Of a stretch of 64,000 nt of DNA, positions 35,100 to 45,876 are shown piece after piece (the first letter of the stretch is position 1; each line of letters opens with the position of its first letter). The notes under the pieces are model-generated. The model made no database searches. It was not told the DNA's origin and was given only the letters and a program-made list of their open reading frames with translations. The stretch lies in NCBI RefSeq assembly GCF_002878395.1, contig NW_025862266.1, positions 266,093-330,092 of the forward strand, read 5' to 3'. The position numbers and the translations under genes were made by a program. The DNA comes from Capsicum annuum (lineage: Eukaryota > Streptophyta > Magnoliopsida > Solanales > Solanaceae).

Positions 35100-35500
35100 C
35101 GGTGATGCTTGCTTGTATATGATTCACACATGGTGAGATTCCAAAAGAAGAATGCGAAAATCTTAAAGAGAACGTGAAAGCTGGCCTTCTTAAAAAGCTT
35201 ACAATTGTGGAGCTACACAAGGCTAAAATACTTCATGAAGACATCACAAACCAATGATTGCTCGAAAGATGGAATCATTAAAAGAATTCTTGGAGTGATT
35301 CCCGAAGAAGTAGAGCTTGAACCTATTATTGAAGATGACGGATGGAAATAAGATGCTTCAATGTGCATATGACACAAATACTTCAACGAAGAAAAATATT
35401 TTTGGAGTGATTCGAAAAGAGGTAGAGCTTCAACCAATGGTTGAAGAGGGATGGTGATGTAAGATGCATCAATGTGCAGATGACAAAAAATGACCACTCG
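35100..35500 (+). pseudogene. Possible host-gene fragment with internal duplication
   Basis: One plus-strand frame gives a charged stretch starting IPKEECENLKENVKAGLLKK and running to a stop near 35248. A neighbouring frame gives GIIKRILGVIPEEVELEP up to about 35350. A diverged second copy of this last part follows (about 35396-35480, GVIRKEVELQPMVEE). The two copies are about 110 bp apart and keep the reading sense better than random sequence would. I do not recognise a family. It could be a captured exon or simple duplicated non-coding DNA. Confidence 0.3.
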
Positions 35501-35640
35501 AGCTCCCTCTTTTTCCTTGATCAGATATGTTTCCTGCTTGTTTCCACTGCTTAATCCTCAGCTAAAGTCGGGGGAACCACCACCAAGGAAGCAGTGGACT
35601 TTACATGCTGGAAAGTGAAAACACTCATATTGCTAACACT

Positions 35641-36300
35641 TGTTGGGTTCAATATGTATAAAAAGGGTGTGAATGGAAAATGGAGGGACATGACTATTCA
35701 GATACTTGTGTCTGCTCAAAAAAAGACATGATGTTTCGAATGAACCGACATGAATCTTCCAAAGGATACATCTTTTAAGTGAACCATCGCCACCTTTCAG
35801 AAGAGGCATCTGATGGCTATATAAACCTACTTTCATCCACAGGTTTAGAAATCAATGAAAAATTTTTTGAAATAAAAACCCTTCTTGTCTTCAAAACATT
35901 CTTTGTGATCAATCAAATTGTTGAGTGAGTTCGACGAATCCAATTATTTGAGGTGCCACTATAGTTGGATTGAAGTCATTTTATCCTGGGAGAAAGATTA
36001 CTAAAACTCGGGTAAAGTGAGGAGAATTATTCCTTCAGGACACCCCATGAAGTCGAGGAACTTCTCTTTATATCTCTGTTTCATCTTAATTTCTTAAAAA
36101 ATAAAAAACACTTCTTAGAAAGATCACTTTGATCTTAGGTTGAGGGTGTTTTTGTACTTCATAGTGTTCTTGTTTTATAAGGAATAAACCTTTGCAGAAT
36201 CGGTATTACTTGTTTTTGGAGATTAAAGCTTTAAGCTTTCTACTCTGTTTGAACTTGACAAGTGATTTGAAAACATAAAATCTTCATCACAAGTTAAGGA
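35641..36300 (+). mobile_element. Copia 2 5' LTR, right end uncertain
   Basis: It begins tgttgggttcaatatg and matches 40882-41445 up to about 36180. The true end cannot be set because the 3' LTR is truncated and no clear primer site was seen before the gag ATG at 36454. A TATA box, tatataaa, lies at 35818-35825, and a matching one lies near 41098 in the 3' LTR. Confidence 0.7.
35818..35825 (+). promoter_or_regulatory. Copia 2 LTR TATA box
   Basis: tatataaa followed by cctactttcatccac is conserved in both LTRs. An aataaa-type polyadenylation signal follows near 35870. Position and conservation fit the LTR promoter. Confidence 0.6.
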
Positions 36301-36453
36301 TCACTCGGTTGACAATTGAAAGTCATAAAAACTTCATTTTTAACTAGAAACAAGAGGTGTTTAAGTTATTGCAACTTGTTAATAAGTAGTATTCTGAAAA
36401 TACTAAATTTTATTGTCTTGTGGTGACAGGAAAAATGACTTATAAAAGTCAAA

Positions 36454-37534
36454 ATGGAAGATGCAGCTATGAGTGTAAGGGAAACTAGCATTGTCTTAAC
36501 AAGTCAAGCAAATACTCCGCAACCAATGGCACCTACGGAGAAGCCCGAGAAATTTGTGGGCATTGACTTTAAACGATGGCAGCAAAAGATGTTCTTTTAC
36601 CTCAACACTATGCCTTCAAAAGTTCACTAGTAAAGATACTCCTGAGGTGCCCGAGGGAACCTCGAACAAAGAGCATTTCATGATTGTTGAAGCTTGCAAG
36701 TACTCAAACTTCCTTTGCAGGAATTATATATTGAGTGGTCTCCAAGACGACCTTTACAATGTTAACAATAGAAATAAGACATCGAAAGAACTATGGAAGG
36801 TACTAGAACGAAAATATAAGACATAGGATGCGGGAATTAAGAAATTCTTTGTTGCAAGGTTCCTGTACTTTAAAATAATAGGTAGTAAATCGGTTGTCTC
36901 TCAAGTGCAGGAATTGCAAGTTATCATCCACTATCTCCTAGCGGAAGGTATATCTTTGAAAAATACCTTAGTTGAACAAATTAAAAAGGTTCTTAATACT
37001 CACATAAATTGTTTTGTAGGTTTGATTGTGAATGATGTTTTTCAAGTAGCAGTGATAATTGAGAAGTTACCACTAATGAGGAAAGACTTAAAAAACTACT
37101 TGAAGCATAAATGCAAAAAGATGATTATCGAAGATCTTATCGTCCGACTGCATATTGAAGAGAATAATAAAGCTGCCGAGAGAAGGTCAAAAGGGAATTC
37201 TGCTATTATTGGAGCACATATTGTGGAAGATGACCAAAACAATTCTAAGAAAAGGAAGAAATTTGAACAAGGAAGAAATCAACCCAAGAAAAAATTCAAG
37301 GGAAAATGCTTCAATAGTGGTAAGATTGGTCACAAGTCCACGGATCGTCAAACCCCGACGAAAGGCAAGAAAAAGGATCAAGCAAATATGATTGAATCCA
37401 ACAAAGAATGCGATGATCTGTGTGCTATGTTCTCAGATTGCAACTTGGATCCTCACGAATGGTGGATGAATTCTGGTGCCACCTACCATGTATGTGCCAA
37501 CAAAGAGTTATTTTCTTTATTCGCTCAGGCTTAA
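36454..37534 (+). pseudogene. Copia 2 gag and protease start, broken
   Basis: From ATG 36454 the frame starts MEDAAMSVRET and includes FKRWQQKMFFYL, a clear copia gag N-terminus. A frameshift near 36600 moves coding to the frame of 36554-36826 (HFMIVEACKYSN, ELWKVLERKYKT), which ends in a stop. A third open part (36905-37534) has QLQ-type helices, a basic KKRKKFEQGR segment and a degenerate zinc knuckle, CFNSGKIGHKS, lacking its second and last Cys. The protease site near 37462 reads WWMNSGATYHVC, with Asn in place of the catalytic Asp. A stop follows at 37532. Confidence 0.85.
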
Positions 37535-37543
37535 GTAGAAGAA

Positions 37544-38749
37544 ATGATCTACATGGCTAACTTCACTACTGCTAAGGTAGAAGGAACAGGAAAAATACGC
37601 TTGAAAATGACTTCAGGAAAGGTCTTGACACTTAACAATGTCTTGTATGTTCCGGAGTTACATAGGAATTTAATTTTTGTTTCACTTCTAGACAAGAACG
37701 GATTCAAATGTGTAACCATTTCTGGAAAAATTATAATTAGCAAAGGAGAAATGTATGTAGGAAAAGGCTATCTCACCGAGAACCTTTATAAGATGAATGT
37801 AATGAATGTTGAAATAAATAAAAGTTCAAATTTTTCTTATTTTCTTGAGTCTTATGATTTATGGCATGAACGTTTAGGCCATGTTAATTACAAAATGTTA
37901 CGAAAACTGATTAACTTAGAAGTTTTGCCAAACTTTGAGTGCAATAAATCAAAGTGTCAAACGTGTGTGAAATCAAAGTATGCAAAGCATCCTTATAAGT
38001 CTGTTGAAAGGAATTCCAATTCTTTAGACTTACTACACACTGAAATTTGTGATATGAAGTCAACACCATCACGTAGTGGGAAAAAGTATTTTATATCTTT
38101 TATTGACGATTGCACTAGATATTGTTATGACTATTTGCTAAATAGTAAGGATGAAGCAATAGATGCATTTAGGAAATATAAAATTGAAGTTGAAAAATAG
38201 TTAGATAAAAAGATAAAAATGATAAGAAGTGATAGGGATGGAGAATATGAATCTCCCTTCACCGAAATATGTGTAGAGAATGGAATTCTCCATCAAAATA
38301 CGACTTCATATTTACCTCAATCTAATGGAATTGCGGAATGGAAAAAGCAAACTTTGAAGGAAATGATGAATGTCATACTTATAATTTTAATTTTACCGCA
38401 AAACTTGTGGGGGGAGGCTATACTTACAGTCAATCGTATATTCAATAGAGTTCCCCATAGTAAGGCACAATCAATTCTTTATGTTAAATGGAAAGGAAGG
38501 AAACCCAACTTGAAATATTTAAAAGTGTGTGGTTGTCTAGCCAAAGTCCAAGTTCATCTGCCTAAGAGGGTTAAGATAGGACCTAAGACTGTGGACTGCG
38601 TGTTCATAGGATATGCTAAAAGCAGTAAAGCATCTCAATTTTTTGTTCATAAATTTGAACATTTGGATATGAATGAAAATATGGTAATTGAATCAGATAA
38701 TGCTGAATTCTTCGAAAATATTTATCGGTATAAATCTAGACATGAATAG
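37544..38749 (+). pseudogene. Copia 2 protease C-terminus and integrase, broken
   Basis: The first open part (37544-38200) covers the rest of the protease (VLYVPELHRNL). It continues into the integrase zinc-binding region (LWHERLGHVNY, then CQTCVKSK) and the start of the core (LLHTEICD, where Glu stands for the usual Asp, then FISFIDDCTRY). A stop at 38198 separates it from the second part (38219-38749). That part has IRSDRDGEYES with the second Asp and NGIAEWKKQTLK with the third acidic residue. The integrase C-terminal motifs LKVCGCLAKVQV and VFIGYAKSSKA follow. Confidence 0.85.
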
Positions 38750-38899
38750 TCTCATAGAGGGTCTAAACGAACTCAAGATAAACCAAGTAAGAATGTAAAT
38801 AATGAAGAGAATACAAGACGCAGTACACGTCTAAGAACTTCAACTACGTTTGGATCAGATTTTATAACTTTTCTCTTAGAAAATGAGCCTCAAATATTT

Positions 38900-40258
38900 T
38901 AAAAAGAGATGTCGTCATCAGACTCATCATTTTGAAAAGAGGCAGTCAATAGTGAGATTGATTCAATCTTAAGAAACCATACATAGGAGTTAGTTGATTT
39001 TCCTTCCGAAAATAAACCTTTAGGTTCTAAATGGATCTTCAAAAGAAAGATAAAAACAGATGGTACTATTGAAAAATACATGGCAAGACTTATAGTAAAA
39101 GGCTTCAAACAGAAAGAAGACCTTGATTACTTTGATACATACTCATCAGTAATAAGGATAACATCAATTTGAATGTTAATTACCTTGGCGGCGATATATG
39201 ATCTCGAAATACATCTAATGGATGTAAAAACTGCATTCCTAAATGGAGAATTAGAGGAAAAAATTTACATGGAACAGCCTGAGAGTTTTGTGGTTCCTGG
39301 AAAGGACAATAAGGTGTGTAAACTTATTAAGTTATTGTATGGACTAAAGAAAGCACTTAAACAATGGCATGCAAAGTTTGACCAAACTATGTTGACAAAC
39401 GGGTTTAAGATAAATGAATGTGATAAATGTGTTTACATTAAATACACACGAAATCACCAAGTCATTTTTTGTTTATATGTGGATGATATGTTGATCATCA
39501 GTAGAGACATTTCTGACATAAATGTAACGAAATGAATGCTTGAGAGCAAGTTTGATATGAAAGAACTTGGAGTTGCCGATGTGATCTTAGGCATAAGAAT
39601 CCATAGAACTCCACAAGGGTTGGCATTGTCACAGTCTCATTATATCGAAAATGTACTTGACAAATTCAAGTTATGGAATTCGGTATTTCCAAGACTCTTT
39701 TAGATGTGAGCTTTACACTTCAAAAGAATGAAGGTAAAAGTGACTCACAATTGGAGTACGCAAGAGTATTGAGATGTTTAATGTATATAATGAATTGTAC
39801 ACGGTAAGTTGAGTCAATACACGAGTAATCCCAGCAAAATTCATTGGATGACAATGAAAAGAGTTTTGAGGTATCTTAAATACACTCAAGACTATGCTTT
39901 ACATTATAATAAATATCCCGCGGTACTTGAAGGATATAACGATGCAAATTGGATCACCGGGTCGAATGAAGTAAAGTCCATAAGTGGATATATATTTACA
40001 ATCGGTGGAGGAGCAGTCTCTTGGAAATCATCCAAACAGATGAATTTATCGCATTGGATAAAACTGATGAAGAAGCAGAATGGCTCTAAAATTTCTTGGA
40101 AGATATTCCTTATTGGCCCAAACCAGTTTCACCAGTATGTATACAAAGTGTTAGCCAAGCGGTAATAGGTAGTGGAATTATCACTGTTGACTATGTAAAT
40201 TCAAATGATAATATGTTGGATCCACTTACAAAAGATCTATCTAGAGAAGGAGCATAAA
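38900..40258 (+). pseudogene. Copia 2 reverse transcriptase and RNase H, broken
   Basis: The RT starts with KWIFKRKIKTDG (about 39030) and has a stop near 39170. It continues openly (39173-39535) with LMDVKTAFLNGELEE (catalytic Asp), KLLYGLKKALKQWH and FCLYVDDMLIIS with an intact YVDD (near 39478). After a stop at 39533 come FDMKELG and a drifting frame. RNase H begins [15 protein letters not shown] (about 39935) with [10 protein letters not shown]. Its expected SST-AEAEY block is lost. A LDPLTKDLSREGA end is visible near 40210-40257. Confidence 0.85.
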
Positions 40259-40868
40259 AGGATATCCAAGGGAATGAGTTTAAGGCGTAGGACAAGTCAG
40301 CATGGCAGTAACTCTACCTAGCAGACTGGAGATCCCAAAAGCTAAGTTCTAAGGGATCAACAAAGTTGTGTCTAATAGTTTTAACATTGTCAAAATACTA
40401 ACCCATTCTCATGATGTAGACAATGTTTACTGAATAGGAATAAAACTTAAGGTGAGAAATCTTTTAATGATTAGCTAAATTTGGCAGATTTGACCAAATA
40501 GCTTAATCTATGGGATTGAAAGTTTAGAAATCACCTATGTGAGGGCGAAGTGGAATCCGCTTCAAGGAGAATGTTAGTAAAGACCTATTCTCTAAGCTCT
40601 CATAATTCCAGGAAGTGTTCATGGCTGAAAAGAACAAAACCGTGAGAACCATAAATGGTAAAAGGCTGATTATGTGACATATGTTGTCTAGGTTTACATT
40701 AAAGCTCGACGGTTCAAAGATATCAAATCTACCGATAGACTGAGTGCATCCGATGCATGTTCACTACAAAAAGTTTAAAGGGAAACCTACTTATCCAGAT
40801 GCAATCAGTCTTTGCTTGATGATCGCATACTTGTCCGTAAAATTTTATGAAAAATAGGCATTCCCCAT
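40259..40868 (+). other. Long 3' spacer of copia 2
   Basis: This stretch of about 600 bp lies between the end of RNase H and the polypurine tract. It has no durable reading frame and no recognised motif. Such long 3' spacers occur in some copia lineages. Confidence 0.5.
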
Positions 40869-40881
40869 TCATGTGGGGGAT
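40869..40881 (+). other. Copia 2 polypurine tract
   Basis: tcatgtgggggat immediately precedes the TG of the 3' LTR, the expected plus-strand priming site. Confidence 0.8.
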
Positions 40882-41445
40882 TGCTTGGTTCAATATGTAT
40901 GAAAAGGGTGTGAATAGAAAATGAAGGGATACAACATTTGAGAAAAAGACATATTATTTTGAAAAAGGAGTGACTATTTAGATAGTTGTATCTATTCAGA
41001 AAAAGACACAATATTTTGAATAAACAGACATGACTCTTTAAAAGGATAGACCTTTAAAGTGAATCATTTCCACCTTTTAGAAGAGGCATCTGATGACTAT
41101 ATAAACCTGCTTTCATCCACAGCTTTAGAAATAAATGAAAATATTTCTGAAATAAAAACTCTTCTTGTCTTCAAAACTTTCTTTGTGATCAATCAAATCG
41201 TTTAGTGAGTTCGACGAATCCAATTATTTGATGTACCGCTATAGTTGGATTAAAAGTCATTTTATCCTGGGAGGAAGGTTTCAAAACCTCGGGTACAGTG
41301 AGGGGAATTGTTCCTTAAGGACATTCCGTGAAGTTGGGGGACTTGGCTTTATATTACTGTTTTATCTTAATTTCTGAAAAACAAAACACACTTCTTAGAA
41401 AGATTACTTTGATCTTGTGTTGAGGGTGTTTTTGTACTTCATAGA
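40882..41445 (+). mobile_element. Copia 2 3' LTR, truncated
   Basis: It aligns with 35641-36181 of the 5' LTR and has an extra duplicated segment near 40925-40975 (acatattattttgaaaaa, repeated with variation). It ends at tttttgtacttcatag, after which the 5' copy continues with tgttcttg but this copy switches to chromovirus 2 LTR. Confidence 0.85.
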
Positions 41446-42361
41446 GAAAATGACATAAAGAAAATGACTTAGAAATCATAAAGAAAATGACTTAGAAATC
41501 ATATTGAAAGAAAGTTATTAGTATTTGATTGAAAACCCCCATTTAAAAATATGCATGTTCATAAAATCTACACCCATGAGATTTTAGGATAACCCCACGT
41601 ACCTCTATTTCCAAGGATAATAGATGTTTCTTTAAGCTTGCGGATTGCTTATTCCAAATATGTAATTATCTTTCAAAACCTACGGTCGAATCTTGAACAA
41701 TTTGGGTTTTTATTTTGAAACCCTAAGGAGAATCTTTGAGCACTTTTGATGAATGAAGATGTATTTTGGGGTCCTTGGAACTGAATTTTCTGTTTTAGGG
41801 CTAAGTAAGAGTGGAAAAGGACCACTTTGTCCCCAACACAAAGAGTTTAAGTCACTAGATTTCTTTACATAGGCGCCACCCATCCCATTGCCTATGTTTA
41901 CATAGGCGCCGCCTAGGCTTTCGCCTATGTTTACATAGGCGCCGCCTAGGCTATTGCCTATGCTTTCCAATGGCCATGGGCGATTGATTAGGCGACGTTT
42001 ATCACTTTGAAGGGCCATAACTTCTTGCTCGGGTGTCGAATTTTAGCTAAATTGGTATCATTGGAAAGCTAACTCTAATAACTATCATTTGACATATTTT
42101 AGGCATCCTATTTCGACATTACAGAGTGTTATGGTCTATGGAAGCTGACAAACTTTACAAAATCCACTAAAACTTAGTCGATCGAAATAGTTTCAACTCG
42201 TCCTTGATTTGAAGGACCTCTATGGTCTAAATTCAAGATTGAGTGGATTCACGTGATAACAATAATTAACATGCCATATTGTCATAGGATTTTATGGCTT
42301 TGGGATTAATAATGCATCGAAATCATGGCCTATATTGTATCCCGAATTGCAAGGCGTTACA
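41446..42361 (-). mobile_element. Chromovirus 2 3' LTR, truncated
   Basis: It matches 48613-49536. On the minus strand it begins TGTAACGCC. At 41870-41970 it carries three units of a 33-bp minisatellite with the palindromic core taggcgccgccta, against four units in the other LTR. Confidence 0.9.
41868..41970. repeat. 33-bp minisatellite in the LTR, three units
   Basis: Units of the form acataggcgccgcctaggct, then a tcgcctatgttt-like end, repeat in tandem. The matching place in the right LTR (49003-49140) has four. Confidence 0.85.
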
Positions 42362-42422
42362 TTATCCTACCTTAGGATCATTCATCCTGGAATGATGATG
42401 CGGGACACAGACAGACATGATT

Positions 42423-42960
42423 TCAAGCATAATAAAGGACTAGGAAAGATAAGATAGGAATAGTACTTTTTGTCTCCTCCTCCATCAAAGGAAACAAATT
42501 GGGATATCTAATTCTCATGTCATCTTCTGACTCCCAAGTTGCTTCTTCAACTTTCTGATTCTTCCACAGTACCTTTACTGAGGCTATCTCTTTGCTCATC
42601 ATCTTTTGAACTTGGTGATCTAAAATTTCAATGGGCTCTTCTTCGTAAGACAAGGATTCTATCACTTTGATACCCTCTACTGGCAATACTATAGAATGAT
42701 CTCCAATGCATTTCTTCAAGATGGATACATGGAATACCGGATGAATGGAACCCAAACTTGCAAGCAATTCTAACTCATATGCAACTGTACTAATTTTTTT
42801 CAAAATCTGATATGGCCCTATATAAAGAGGGCCCAATTTACCCCTTTTTCCAAACCGCATAACTCCTTTCATAGGAAAAACCTTGAGAAACACCCAATCA
42901 CCAATTTCAAACTCTAGTTCTCTTCTCCGAACATCGGCATAGGACTTTTGACGACTCTGA
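42423..42960 (-). pseudogene. Chromovirus 2 integrase C-terminus and chromodomain
   Basis: A 156-codon open stretch (42893-42423) carries VMRFGKRGKLGPLYIGPYQI (residues 11-30), HPVFHVSILKK (51-61) and a chromodomain-like end (about 88-134). That end includes EILDHQV, SVKVLWKNQ and EATWESEDDM. In chromoviruses this domain reads histone marks and guides insertion to heterochromatin. It is the best preserved coding piece here. It ends at a natural-looking stop about 60 bp before the LTR, but upstream is linked to the core only through a broken frame. Confidence 0.85.
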
Positions 42961-42988
42961 GCAGTCTTGAGTCATTCTCTAATGATAT

Positions 42989-43700
42989 TCACTTTCTCCA
43001 TCGCCTGATGAACAAGATCAGGCCCATACAACTGAGTCTCACCCACTTCATACCATCTATCAGAGACCTACATCTCCTCTCATACAAAGCCTTAAAAGGA
43101 GCCATCTTGATGCTGGCATGGCAGCTATTATTGTAAGAAAATTCAACCAGTGACAGGTGATCTACCCAACTACCTTTGAAATGAATGACGTATGCCCTCA
43201 ACATATCTTCGAGGGTCTGAATGGTACGCTCAGCTTGTCCATCTGTCTGAGGGTGGAAAGATGTGCTCAAATTCACTTGTGTACCTAAACTCTTCTGAAA
43301 GGATCTCCAAAACTGAGATGAAAACTGCGTACCTCTATCGAATATAATGGACACTAGTGCCCCATGAAATCTAACTATCTCCTCAATGTAAATCTTAGCA
43401 TAAACCTCTCCCAAATAGTTAGTCCTCACAGGCAAAAAGTGGGCTGACTTGGTCAACTGATCTACAATTACCCATATAGAATTATACTGATTTTGGGATC
43501 TTGGAAGTTCTGTAATGAAGTCCATGTTTATTATCTCCCACTTCCATAAAGGCAAGGCTATCTCTTGGGAAGTACCACCTGGCCTCATGTGTTCTACCTT
43601 CACTTGTTGATAGTTCAAACACTTGGACACAAAATCAGCTACATCACGTTTCATGTTATTCCACCAATAGAAGGTTTTCAGATCATGGTCTATCTTAGTA
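42989..43700 (-). pseudogene. Chromovirus 2 integrase core
   Basis: The 221-codon frame (43654-42989) starts in the zinc-binding finger (CLNYQQVK). It has all three catalytic acids in place: MDFITELPR (Asp), FDRGTQFSSQFW (Asp) and DGQAERTIQTLED (Glu). It remains open through the LSLVEFSYNNS block, then loses frame near 43050 within RRCRS. Compared with chromovirus 1 the active site is intact. The protein would insert element cDNA, but the upstream frames are broken. Confidence 0.88.
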
Positions 43701-43959
43701 GAGCCTGGGTGATTGACATACCTCGAAGTGTGTTCCTCATTAAGGATTCTTTCTCATAGCCCATCGACATTCGGAATGCACAACCTACCCTGAAATCTCA
43801 GAATACCATATCCACCAATTTCAAACGACATAACCTTTTATTGACCCACATCTTTCTTGATTTACATCAAGATGGGATCTTCAACCTGCTTTTCCTTTAC
43901 TTCATCACAAAGAGATAACTTAGCTAACTCATAAACAATCATCCCTCCATCTTTGAAAT

Positions 43960-44881
43960 ATAAGAGTCGTATTCCCAGATTTGCAAGGCGGTGAATATCC
44001 TTCACTATCTCATTCTTTTCTTCTTCTACATGAGAAAGGCTGCCCATAGACAACCTGCTGAGGGCGTCGCTACAATATTTGCCTTGCTCGGATGGTAATG
44101 CAGACTCATATCATAGTCTTTCAAAAGCTCCATCTAACGCCTCTGCCTGAGGTTCAATTTTTTTTGTAAGAAAACGTACTGTAAACTCTTATGGTCAGTG
44201 TAAATATCAACATGCACTTCATAGAGATAGTGCCTCTAGATTCTAAGTGCAAACACCAAAGCTGCTAACTCCAAGCCTAGATGCATAAGCTATCACCTTA
44301 CCACGCTGCATCAATACACAACCAAGTCCCAAACGGGACGCATCATAATAAACCACAAAATTATCTACACCCTCGGGAAGGGTCAAAATAGGAGCAGTAG
44401 TCAGCTTGTCCTTCAATTTCTCAAAACTATTTTCACAGGAGTCAGACCATACAAAATTCATCTTTTTCTGAGTTATTTTAGTAAGCGGAGTAGCTATGGA
44501 ATAAAAACTCCCTACGAACCTTCTGTAATACCTCGCCAAACCCAAGAAGCTCCGAATATCGATTGGAGTCGTGGGTCTAGGCCATTTTCTTACTGCTTTA
44601 ACTTTATGGGGATCCACTCTTATCCCATCACTGGACACAATATGCCCCAGGAAGGCAATAGTGTCTAACCAAAATTCACACTTAAAAAATTTGGCATACA
44701 GCTGATGATCCTTAAGGGTCTGAAGAATAATTTGGAGGTGATTGGCTTGATCCTCTTTACTCTTAGAATAGATCAGAATATCATCAATAAATACAATGAC
44801 GAAAAAGTCAAGAAACTGACGAAACACTCTATTTATAAGATCAATGAAGGTTGCAGGGGTGTTAGTCAACCCGAAGGACAT
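43960..44881 (-). pseudogene. Chromovirus 2 RT and RNase H, broken
   Basis: From [12 protein letters not shown] (44881) the 212-codon frame includes [12 protein letters not shown] (catalytic FIDD near 44790), [26 protein letters not shown] and the start of RNase [14 protein letters not shown] and KVIAYASR. Directly after this, about 40 bp are missing relative to the family, and the frame shifts at about 44280. The downstream part, with [10 protein letters not shown] and a [15 protein letters not shown] motif, can be read to about 44100 in another frame, with a stop where TRP is expected (ALRI*RHY). Confidence 0.85.
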
Positions 44882-45832
44882 GACTAGAAATTCATAGTGA
44901 CCATATCAGGTCCGGAAGGCTGTCTTGGGTATGTCTGACTGCCTAACTTTCAACTAATGATAACCCGAACGAAGGTCTATTTTTGAAAAACACTTGGCAC
45001 CCTGAAGCTGGTCAAAAAGTTCGTCAATCCTATGAAGAGGATATTTATTTTTAATCGTGATGTTATTCAACTAACGGTAGTCTATGCACATCCGAAGGGA
45101 CCCATCCTTCTTTCGCACGAAGAGCACGGGTGCAACCCATGGAGAAACACAAGAACGAATAAAACCTTTGTATAGGAGGTCTGCAAGCTGTTCCTTTACC
45201 TTCTTTAGTTCCACGGGAGCCATTCTATATGGCAGAATAGAAATTGGACAAGTGTCTGGAAACACATCAATGCCAAAATCTATCTCCCTTTTAGGGGGTA
45301 TCCCTGGGAGATCTTCGGGAAAGACTTCTGATAATTTGTTCACTACAGGGACTGGCTGCAGAGGTAGGTTTCCAAATTTTGAATCTTTTACTCGGATTAG
45401 ATGATACATACAACCTTTGGAGATAAGCTTTCGCGCTCTATGATAAGAGATAAAGTGACCTCAAGATTCCACCGAACTCCCTGCCCATACAATTGGTGTC
45501 TCATTCGGAAAAGAAAAAGTGACCTTTTGGGTTTTCCAATCACGGGTGGCATAACACGAATGGAGCCAGTCCATCCCAAGGATGGCATCAAAATCTATCA
45601 TATCCAGTTCTATAAGGTCTGCCACAGTTTCCCTTCTATGAATAGACACGACATAATTTCTATATACCCTTATAGCAATAACAGAATCACCTACAAGAGT
45701 AGAAACAGAGAAGGGTTCTACAATAACTTTGAGCCCAAACCCAAAACAAGTATCCACATAAGGGGTAACATAAGATAAAATAAACCTGGGATCAAGCAAA
45801 ACAAAAACATCACGAGAAAATATTTGTAACAT
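44882..45832 (-). pseudogene. Chromovirus 2 protease and RT N-terminus, broken
   Basis: The protease segment (45832-45461) has LLDPRFILSYVTPYV where LFDPGATLSFVTPYV is usual, so the DPGA-type active site is damaged. It continues with FDAILGMDWLHS. The RT entry is in the frame 45409-45071: [29 protein letters not shown] and [11 protein letters not shown], then a stop. The segment from there to 44882 contains [14 protein letters not shown] and [12 protein letters not shown] motifs in another frame, with stops. Confidence 0.82.
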
Positions 45833-45876
45833 ACCGGTGACAACATCTGGTGAAGCTTTTGCCTACTGGTGGATAG

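Larger units (their letters stand above)
35641..41445 (+). mobile_element. Ty1/copia element 2
   Basis: The order is 5' LTR, gag, protease, integrase, RT, RNase H, a long 3' spacer, polypurine tract and a 3' LTR cut short at 41445. Both LTRs start with a TG followed by ttggttcaatatgta or a close variant. The 3' LTR is fused to a truncated LTR of chromovirus 2. All coding segments carry stops or frameshifts. Confidence 0.9.
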
